Below, piece by piece: positions 13,272 to 21,041 of a DNA stretch of 60,000 bases (positions within the stretch are counted from its first letter, which is position 1; each line of letters opens with the position of its first letter). Under the pieces are notes generated by a model. It made no database searches, was not told the DNA's origin, and saw only the letters and a list, made by a program, of their open reading frames with translations. Origin of the DNA: Symsagittifera roscoffensis (lineage: Eukaryota > Xenacoelomorpha > Acoela > Convolutidae); NCBI RefSeq assembly GCF_963678635.1, contig NC_087063.1, forward strand, positions 50,791,220 to 50,851,219, given 5' to 3'. The position numbers and the translations under genes were made by a program.

Positions 13272-13545
13272 TTCAGATTGGCGCCCAAATACCTGGAAAA
13301 GACGTTCACTCTACTGATATACTTGAAAGATACTCTCCAAGCCTCCGATATTGTCATAGGCTGGAAATTTAATCCCCCCAGGGCGCAACGTTTCGGCGGT
13401 AGCTGGGAACAATTGGTTCAGATATTCAAGTTTTCTCTGTAAAAGTTTATCGAATCCCACACGCTTAAGGACGAATCACTCAATACGTTTAACTGCAAAA
13501 GAGAAGCTTCCATGAACTCCAGACACCTAACTAGCGTTCCCTCAA
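13272..13545 (+). pseudogene. Array monomer 7: short deletion form
   Basis: The integrase segment is cut at the CTAGCGTTCCCTCA word and joined straight to the AACTCACTTCGG spacer word of the next monomer. The DUF5641 half is missing. This is the first of four short monomers with the same junction. Confidence 0.8.
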
Positions 13546-13974
13546 GAATTAACTCACTTCGGTTCTTGATGGCTTGGGAGAGTTACTTTCTACTGCTTGA
13601 ATTTGAACGGTAAAAAACTCGATTTACTCTGATTTCAATTCATAATTTTCAAAGACCCAATTTTCAAAATCCCCTTTTTTAAACCTTTTGTTTGTAATTA
13701 TTGTTAGGGAAAATCAATCAATTTTATTTATAACCCTTCTTATTTTTCATTTTTTTTCAACCCTTACTAGTCTGTCTGCAAGCCCGGTGATCGTTTCATA
13801 CTTCTAAATTTAGCTGGTCATTTCATATCAATTTGATTGTTATACAACTCTGGAAATATATATAAGAAACAAGAAGATACAACGGAAACAGAGACAGAAC
13901 AAAGAAAGAAGGATTTAAAGGAAATATGATTAACCTCGCTATGATAACCAAGTAAATAAGAACTATACAAAGAT

Positions 13975-14265
13975 ATATCAGATTGGCGCCCAAATCCCTG
14001 AAAAAGACGTTCACTCCACTGATATATTTGAAAGATACTCTCCAAGCCTCCGATATTGTCATAGGCTGGAAGGTTAATCCCCCCGCGCGGCGCAACGTTT
14101 CGGCGGTAGCTGGGAACGTTTGGTTCAGATAATCAAGCTTTCTCTGTAAAATTTTATCGAATCCCACACGCTTAATGACGAATCACTCAGCACGTTTAAC
14201 TGCAAAAGAGAAGCTTCCATGAACTCCAGACACCTAACTAGCCTTCCCTCAAGAACTAACTCACT
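13975..14265 (+). pseudogene. Array monomer 8: short deletion form
   Basis: Same deletion junction as the previous monomer, about 710 bp downstream of it. The integrase GGSWERL block is intact at the nucleotide level. Confidence 0.8.
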
Positions 14266-14704
14266 TCGGTTCTTGATGGCTTGGGAGAGTTACTTTCTAC
14301 TGCTTGAATTTGAACGGTAAAAAATTCGATTTACTCTGATTTCAATTCATAATTTTAAAAGACTCAATTTTCGAAATCCCCTTTTTTAAACCTTTTGTTT
14401 GTAATTACTGTTAGGGAAAATCAATCAATTTCATTTATAACCCTTCATCTTTTTCATTTTTTTTTCAACCCTTACTAGTCTGCCTGCAAGCCCGGCGATC
14501 ATTTCATACTTCTAAATTTAGCTGGTCAATTCATATCAATTTGTTTGTTATACAACTCTGGAAATATATATAAGAAACAAGAAGATACAACGGAAACAGA
14601 GACAGAACAAAGAAAGAAGGATTTAAAGGAAATATGAACACACAAAGGAAATATGATTAATCTCGCTATGATAATTAAGTAAATAAGACCTATATACAAA
14701 GATA

Positions 14705-14990
14705 TTTCAGATTGGCGCCCAAATCCCTGAAAAAGACGTTCACTCTACTGATATATTTGAAAGATACTATCCAAGCCTCCGACATTATCATACGCTGGAA
14801 GTTTAATCCCCCCGCGGCGCAACGTTTCGGCGGTAGCTGGGAACGCATGGTTCAGATATGCAAGCTTTCTCTGTAAAATTTTATCGAATCCCACACGCTT
14901 AATGACGAATCACTCAATACGTTTAACTGTAAAAGAGAAGCTTCCATGAACTCCAGACACTTAACTAGCGTTCCCTCAAGAATTAATCCA
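14705..14990 (+). pseudogene. Array monomer 9: short deletion form
   Basis: Same junction. It shares a GGGAACGCATGGTTCAG variant with the next monomer, so these two are the most recent duplicates. Confidence 0.8.
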
Positions 14991-15431
14991 CTTCGGTTCT
15001 TGATGGCTTGGGAGAGTTACTTTCTACTGCTTGAATTTGAACGGTAAAAAATTCGATTTACTCTGATTTCAATTCATAATTTTAAAAGACCCAATTTTCA
15101 AAATCCCCTTTTTTAAACCTTTTGTTTGTAATTATTGTTAGGGAAAATCAATCAATTTCATTTATAACCCTTCTTCTTTTTCATTTTTTTTTTCAACCCT
15201 TACTAGTATGTCTGCAAGCTCGGCGATCATTTCATACTTCTAAATTTAGCTGGTCATTTCATATCAATTTGATTGTTATACAACTCTGGAAATATATATA
15301 AGAAACAAGAAGATACAACGGAAACAGAGACAGAACAAAGAAGGAAGGATTTAAAGGAAATATGAATACACAAAGGAAATATGATTAATCTCGCTATGAT
15401 AACCAAGTAAATAAGACCTATATACAAAGAT

Positions 15432-15715
15432 ATTTCAGATTGGCGCCCAAATCCCTGAAAAAGACGTTCACTCTACTGATATATTTGAAAGATACTATCC
15501 AAGCCTCCGACATTATCATAGGCTGGAAGTTTAATCCCCCCGCGGCGCAACGTTTCGGCGGTAGCTGGGAACGCATGGTTCAGATATGCAAGCTTTCTCT
15601 GTAAAATTTTATCGAATCCCACACGCTTAATGACGAATCACTCTACACGTTTATCTGCAAAAGAGAAGCTCCCATGAACTCCAGACCCCTAACTAGCGTT
15701 CCCTCAAGAATTAAC
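15432..15715 (+). pseudogene. Array monomer 10: last short monomer
   Basis: Same junction and same GCATGGTTCAG variant as its left neighbour. The spacer that follows fades out by about 16140, where the array ends. Confidence 0.8.
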
Positions 15716-16140
15716 TCACTTCGATTCTTGGTGGCTTGGGAGAGTTACTTTCTACTGCTTCAGCTTGAACGGTAAAAAATTCGCTTTTACACTGATTTCA
15801 TTTCATAACTATAAAAGCCCCAATTTTTAAAACCCCCTTTTTAAAATTTTTTGTTTGTAATTACTGTTAGGGAAAATCTTCCAATTTCAATTATAACCCT
15901 TCTTTTTTTTGATTATCGCACTTTTTCATTTCATTCTTCTAATTTTAACTCTTTCTTCTTACATCTTTTTTATTGACCTGCAACTCTGGAAATATCTAGG
16001 AAACAAGAAGGTACAACGGAATCATATACTAAGCAAAGATTGAATGATGCGAAGGAAATGAGAATACAGAAAGAAAATATGATTAATCTATCTATGAAAA
16101 CCAAGTAACTAACATCTATTTCCAAAAAGATTACACACCT

Positions 16141-16943
16141 TCCAAGTTAACAATCGATTTGTTCCAGAAAACTGGGGAAATTATCGTAACAAAAAATAGA
16201 TAAAAATAATTTTTGTTTTGGTTTTTTGGTTTAGCCCCCTTCTAACATATAAAAAACTATATAAAAAACTGTGGAAGCATTTGAGGTGATGTATCAAAAT
16301 AATAATACCAAGTTGCTGGACTTAGTTTAATAATTTGGAAAGATTTAGTTCGCCACTCATTACTTTCTCAAGAAATCAACATAACCCGTTGAATTTTTTC
16401 AAAATTGACCAAATGAACGTTTTCCAACCCCAATAACTTAGCACAAAAAATATACATGGGACAGTATTTTTTAAAAACGAGTTTACGATAACAATATTTT
16501 CCAGATGGTATTAAAAGTCTCACAATTTAAGCTGAAAAGTCAAAACTTGGCTGGACTAGGAAACACCGGAAAAAACTTTGAAATTGGCCTTGAATTATAA
16601 ATACTTTATAGTGAGTCACTTTCTTTCTTTTTTCATATATTAGCTTTGTTCTGTATACTGATGTCTCACAGCTCGCAAAAAGTTTATTCTATTTGCCTAT
16701 GTAATTGTCCTTGAGTCTGATTGTTTCTAAAGCAGACAAGAAGTGTTTTCTGTTTCACGGTGGAAAAATGAACACTGACAGACTAGTTACAATTATAGAT
16801 CGGATCAGCGCCTCTCAGCTAATCAACATTAATTATCGAGAGTTCAAACATTGAAAGAGCATGCGAAATCAAAAGATGATTAAGTAGCCAAATTGAAATA
16901 GAATCTGTCAGTTCTGAAACATTGAATTCCAGTACAAAAGCAA
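16141..16943. other. No gene seen
   Basis: AT-rich unique-looking sequence between the array and a foldback element. No ORF of note, no RNA gene recognised. Confidence 0.5.
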
Positions 16944-17276
16944 CAAGACTGCTCGTATCAGGGCGAAGCCCTGAATGTTCCGACAGCCTTTTAAGGTTTA
17001 TGGAGCAGTGATAACATTAAAAAATTCAATGAAATAAAACAAAAGAAAGTTTTTTTTCTAAAAGGTCAATTTTTTTGTATATGAAAATCATCCCCCCACA
17101 CGCCATATAAAGTGCAAAAAAAAGATTTCGCTCCTTGTAACAAACCAATTATGGCAAATAAGCTTCTTTTAACCAATTTGGAACGATTTCTAAGACGGAT
17201 TAACTCTCCGCTTACGCATTAATAGCGCGAAATATATCGCGCGTTAATTGTCCCAAATTGGCCAAAATGGCAATCT
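16944..17276. mobile_element. Foldback element A, left part, split by the LTR element
   Basis: It starts with the family's terminal word CAAGACTGCTCGTATCAGGG, in which CAGGGC-GAA-GCCCTG forms a small hairpin. It contains the palindrome GCGCGAAATATATCGCGCG and ends in GGCCAAAATGGCAATCT, where the large LTR element interrupts it. The continuation is at 36126. Intact relatives at 50240-51197 and 58066-59055 show the uninterrupted order. Confidence 0.85.
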
Positions 17277-17474
17277 TGAGTTAGGACCGAAGTGTAACTC
17301 ATAGAGTAATTTCGGATAGGGTACACCGTCTGCTCGTCACGCTATCTTATTTTCGGCCGGATAGATTCGTGCAACTTCTTAGTCTAATACCGATCCTAAT
17401 CTTACTCTTATACTATCTAGTCTCAGGTTGTTTAACTAGTCTCTGCTAGGCTCAATAGATCTAGGGTATACTGG

Positions 17475-17480
17475 TTTATT
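17475..17480 (-). promoter_or_regulatory. Candidate polyadenylation signal AATAAA in LTR
   Basis: AATAAA reads on the element's sense strand about 205 bp into the LTR, followed by CCAGTATACCC. The same site occurs in the other LTR. In the solo LTR at 54433-54809 the equivalent site is mutated. Confidence 0.45.
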
Positions 17481-17541
17481 GCGGCTGCTGAAGTGCTCGG
17501 GAGAGTCCAACTAATTTCTAAGTTAAATTCAAATCTCTCTG

Positions 17542-17569
17542 GTGCTGAAATTACAAGTAACTTCAGCAC
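17542..17569. other. Conserved hairpin inside the LTR
   Basis: GTGCTGAAATTAC and GTAACTTCAGCAC are inverted arms of 13 nt with one mismatch and a 2-nt loop. The same hairpin is at 35983-36010. In the diverged solo LTR (54550-54577) the arms are GTGTTGAAACTAC and GTAGTTTCAACAC, a perfect 13-bp stem with paired compensatory changes. In the element's sense it lies about 65 nt before AATAAA. Confidence 0.7.
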
Positions 17570-17684
17570 TTACAAATAAGTGGGTTGTTAGTTAGATGGA
17601 TCATGATTGGTTAATATTAAATACTTTACATTGGTAAAACATTTAATTTATCCAATCATAAAATATAGTTTAGATCAGGTTCCA

Positions 17685-19247
17685 CCCATCCGGGTTTTAC
17701 AGTGTTTTTTAGAACAGTTCTTCTGTAATTCAAGGATGGATGATGGACGTTGGTATTTGGCGAACATCACAATTTTCTTTCGCTTCTTCTTGTGACAACG
17801 ACTGAGTCTTTGCAACAAAATCAATTCTGATTTCAGAATGGTTGGCTATGTCAGGTTTTTCTGTTCTTCGGGGAGAACTTCCTTTGTGTCTGATCTAGCT
17901 TGGGAATGGCGTGGAGATTGTGCGTGGAGGGGATGCCTGGTTACTCGGATCTGTACGTATACTTGAACATCGAGGTGGTCATTGGTCTAGTTCAACGAAG
18001 TCCTTTTCTGCGAAGTCAAGTCGTACTCTAAATCCTTTGAGTTGTGATTGTGAGCGGCATGTCGATTGTAGTTGGTTATTCTCTCTCGAGTGTAGTGAGG
18101 TCGTCTTGTCTTTTGATGTTCGTCCTTGGTGTTGTATTCTGATCTATATATTGCATCATGTGATTTTACATTTTATAAAACTTTTATTAGTTTAATATTT
18201 TTTAATCATGATTTTAGTTAGTTGTTTTCACAAAAGCTTTTTGTTTTAGTTCGGTTATTTTGAAGAGTTACTCACCCTTGAGTAGCTCTTATTAAAAATA
18301 AAGGTGTGGTCACAAAGCGTGGATGTAGCGCGGTGGGTTAGGCCGGCTATAGAGCATGCTCAGGACGTCCTTTCCTGGTGGGTTAGGCCAGGTGTGGGAG
18401 TATGATTTCATGCGGTTTTTGTGAGGGGTCCTGTTATGTGACAACGTTTTATGTTGGGTTTGTTGTGGTTTTACTTATGTTTCTTTGGTTGTGTCCTTTT
18501 TTCAAAAATCAAATTGTTTGTGGTATGGGTTTGTCTTTCGACTTTTTTGTGTTTTATTATTTCTTTCTAAGACTTTATAATAGTCTTCAAAAGAATAAAT
18601 TATCCAGTTTTAAACTGGGTTAATCCGGTTTGGGTACCGTTGGTTTCCTTTTCTTAGTCATGCTGTTATTCTATGATTTGTGGTATTTAGTAAGCTGCGT
18701 TGGTTAGTTTTGTTTAGTATATGATTCCTTTCCAACCGGGTTAAAGGAAAGTTTGAAACATGTTATTATTTGTTAGAGTTGTTGAGTGTGAAAACTTGAA
18801 ACTGAAATTCATTATTTTAAACAATTCTTTGTGGGCGAGCTGTGCGAGTGTGGATAGAATTTCTGTGCGAATGAATGAAAATATCAAAAGGTTAGTACTG
18901 CAATTGCATTTTATTAATTTACTGCATAGAATTTGGAAATTTACTGCTAGTTATGGGGGAATTTTAAGATACAAATTTTCATCATAATTAGATTTACTGC
19001 TTTTTGGGGGGAAAATTTTATAAATTAATTTACTGCATTGGTATTAAATTTATAAATTTATATGTGTAAGAGATTAATAGAATTTTTGAAATCTGTTTGA
19101 TGAAATTTGCGATTTTTATTTGTCTTTTGTGGTTTTTGTAGGTGATCGTCGGATGAAGGCTAAAAATCTAAAGAAAACATGAATAAAGTATGGTGAGTTT
19201 TTATTTTTTAATTAGTTAGTAATATTCATTTAATTCATACTTACCTG
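17685..19247 (-). other. Element 3' untranslated region; no convincing gene
   Basis: About 1.56 kb between the stop of the 597-aa ORF and the 3' LTR. Plus-strand ORFs here run against the element and show no domain. A partial direct repeat with GTGGGTTAGGCC occurs twice near 18327 and 18380. On the minus strand a stretch of about 62 codons runs from 17847 into the LTR and is lysine/cysteine-rich (HKKKRKKIV), but it lacks an early ATG. Confidence 0.5.
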
Positions 19248-21041
19248 TTAGTCGTCGGGGAAAAAACCGTGGGGGAAGATGTCGTGAATTAGTTCTGAAG
19301 TTGTGAGTAGTTTAGCTAAGATGCGGATGATATTTTTAGTTTGAAGCAGTGGCCAAAGCAATTGAAGTGCCTTAATGGTGGTTAGTTCTTCAGTGCCTAC
19401 TGCAAACTCATAAGGTGTGTTTTGGATTAAGTTATATAATTTGTGGTTAAATTTAGTGTTGTGGATGAATTCTAAAATGGGGATTTCTATAGGCTGTACA
19501 AACTCGTGCGGGATAAGGAGGGGTCGGGATTCTTCGGCGTTGAAGGTCTTGGTGATGGGGCAGAAAATGTACATTTGGGTTATGGGGTCATAATTACGAA
19601 GAATACCATGAAGGTTAGTGTCTTTAATACAATATGTGAAATTTAGGAAATATGGTGAAGTGTATTTTGAATTGATGAATTGGAAACGATGGTGTGGTTG
19701 TCTAGAGGGTGTGTGGAGGTCAAAGTGATTTTGGATGAAACGATAGTAACTGTATGTATGTGTTTGTTTAGTTCGCAACATAATATCGTGTGAGCAGTGT
19801 AAATCTCTTTCGTGTGGTGCAAGGAAATGAAAGGTTAGTGAAAAGATTTGGAAGCGTTCTTTAAAACTTTCGTATGCCTGTGTGTTTGTTAGTGCTTCTG
19901 AAATAATGTGGTCAAACTTTCGGTCAAAGATGTTTAGTGTAAATACATATGGTGTCTTGATGAAAAATTTCTCGGTGATTTGTGGATTAGCGAAGCGATC
20001 TTCATCTAAGAATTGATCTTGGTTAGCTCTGATGATGTTGTGATCGTAGTATTCTAGTGTATATTCATTAGCTCTAGGTGCAGTGTGTATTTTTAGTGAT
20101 TTTTTATATCCTACGTAAGTAAATTGTCTAGCGGTGAGTGGTGTAGTTAGTCGATATAGCATGTCTTTGTTTCGGTCTATATCGATGGAAGTGTTGGCTA
20201 AAGGTAAGCAAAGAGGGTTAGTGAAATGATAGTATGAGGTCCAAGAGAGAGTGGGCATTAAAACGTATTCGTCTACAAAGTTGCGTGTTTTGTTAGCGTC
20301 TTGAGGGGTGTTTAAGGTGTATTGTGGAAATGAGGGTAAAGTGATAGCTAAAAATTCTCTAGTGTTAGTATGCTGGGGGTGGTTGATGTATTCACGGGCT
20401 GTTCCTGGTTTTGTTGGGAAAGGATGGTTGGGGAATTTTCTTTTAAAAGTGCGGTAAGCTCTATTAGTGTTGATTGAAGATATAGTGGATGTGGATGATG
20501 GTGTTAATGATTCAGTATAATTTGAAGAGGGTGTAGGGGGATTGGATGAATTTGTAGTGGAGGAGATTTGGTTTATGGTCGGGGCATTAAGGTGGTAGGG
20601 TTGTTGTTGGAGGGTAATAAAATTGTCTAGCTCTGGGGAGATTCGGGGGGTATCTGGAGATGATTGGTCAGAATGGTATGAGGAGTAGGTTGGTGTAACT
20701 TGGGAAGCATAAGAGGGTGTGGGGGTGATTGGGTCAGGGTTATTGGATAATATGGGTTGAAAAGGAGGTTGAGAAAAATGAGAAGGGTTATGGAAATTAT
20801 TGGATGGAGATGGTTCTGAGTCGGCAAATTCATCGGGGGTTTCAATATTCGGGTTATTTAGCTGTGAGATGGAGTATAAAACTGAAATATGTGAGTTAGT
20901 GTCGGAATTCATGCCTGATGTTACATTGCTAGATGGAAAATCGGGTGGCGGAAAAGCAAAAAGTGGTATTATTGGGATTGAAGAGGTAAGGTTGGTTGGA
21001 TGGGAATTTGATCGATGGAGTGATCCAAGTTGGCGGCTCAT
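19248..21041 (-). CDS. 597-aa ORF of unknown function, last gene of the element
   Basis: I do not recognise this protein. The ATG at 21041-21039 overlaps the envelope stop as ATGA, so its start is fixed by context and suggests termination-reinitiation. Residues 1 to about 195 are low-complexity, rich in Ser, Pro, Thr, Asn and Gln, with several P-rich clusters. A basic stretch (RAYRTFKRKF) then leads into about 400 residues of normal composition with many aromatic residues, ending in a leucine-rich helix-like segment (IRILAKLLTTSELIHDIF). No signal peptide, membrane span or zinc motif is seen. The frame is intact in an element with identical LTRs. It may be a structural or accessory protein; no homology-based role can be offered. 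Its bipartite build resembles that of the methionine-less ORF upstream. Confidence 0.85.
   Translation of the reverse strand: MSRQLGSLHRSNSHPTNLTSSIPIIPLFAFPPPDFPSSNVTSGMNSDTNSHISVLYSISQLNNPNIETPDEFADSEPSPSNNFHNPSHFSQPPFQPILSNNPDPITPTPSYASQVTPTYSSYHSDQSSPDTPRISPELDNFITLQQQPYHLNAPTINQISSTTNSSNPPTPSSNYTESLTPSSTSTISSINTNRAYRTFKRKFPNHPFPTKPGTAREYINHPQHTNTREFLAITLPSFPQYTLNTPQDANKTRNFVDEYVLMPTLSWTSYYHFTNPLCLPLANTSIDIDRNKDMLYRLTTPLTARQFTYVGYKKSLKIHTAPRANEYTLEYYDHNIIRANQDQFLDEDRFANPQITEKFFIKTPYVFTLNIFDRKFDHIISEALTNTQAYESFKERFQIFSLTFHFLAPHERDLHCSHDIMLRTKQTHTYSYYRFIQNHFDLHTPSRQPHHRFQFINSKYTSPYFLNFTYCIKDTNLHGILRNYDPITQMYIFCPITKTFNAEESRPLLIPHEFVQPIEIPILEFIHNTKFNHKLYNLIQNTPYEFAVGTEELTTIKALQLLWPLLQTKNIIRILAKLLTTSELIHDIFPHGFFPDD

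Larger units (their letters stand above)
2730..16140 (+). repeat. Tandem array of BEL/Pao-derived monomers
   Basis: About eleven monomers, all in the same direction. Each full monomer (about 1.5 kb) has an AT-rich non-coding part with the landmarks CTTGGGAGAGTTACTTTCTA, CAAGCCCGGCGATC and GAAACAAGAAGATACAACGG, followed by a decayed pol segment: the C-terminal part of a BEL/Pao integrase (FGGSWERLV block) and a DUF5641-like tail (PRGLWPLA and RAVKLLLP blocks). Integrase landmarks fall near 4480, 5840, 7355, 8895, 10395, 11895, 13395, 14105, 14830 and 15555. Spacing is about 1.5 kb until 13.4 kb, then about 0.72 kb, because the last four monomers lack the DUF5641 half. Two subtypes alternate between 7.3 and 12.4 kb, giving a dimer of about 3.0 kb repeated twice. 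This is a satellite built from a retroelement 3' end, not a series of independent insertions. Confidence 0.9.
17277..17684 (-). repeat. 3' LTR of the large element
   Basis: 408 bp, identical by eye to 35718-36125. In the element's sense it runs from 17684 down to 17277, starts TGGAACC and ends CTAACTCA. A TATA-like CTATATTTTATG lies near the start and AATAAA is near the middle. The segment just inside (17685-17700) is only a weak purine tract (GGATGGGTG). Confidence 0.95.

Noticed and set aside
2730-16140. CRISPR-like or gene-cluster reading of the array
   Set aside because: Units are 0.7-1.5 kb with decayed pol; no short repeat-spacer pattern.
17685-17700. Polypurine tract before the 3' LTR
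   Set aside because: Only GGATGGGTG with interrupting bases; too weak to list as a site.
17911-18195. 94-aa plus-strand ORF inside the element 3' region
   Set aside because: Opposite to the element's direction, no domain, cysteine/leucine-rich by composition only.
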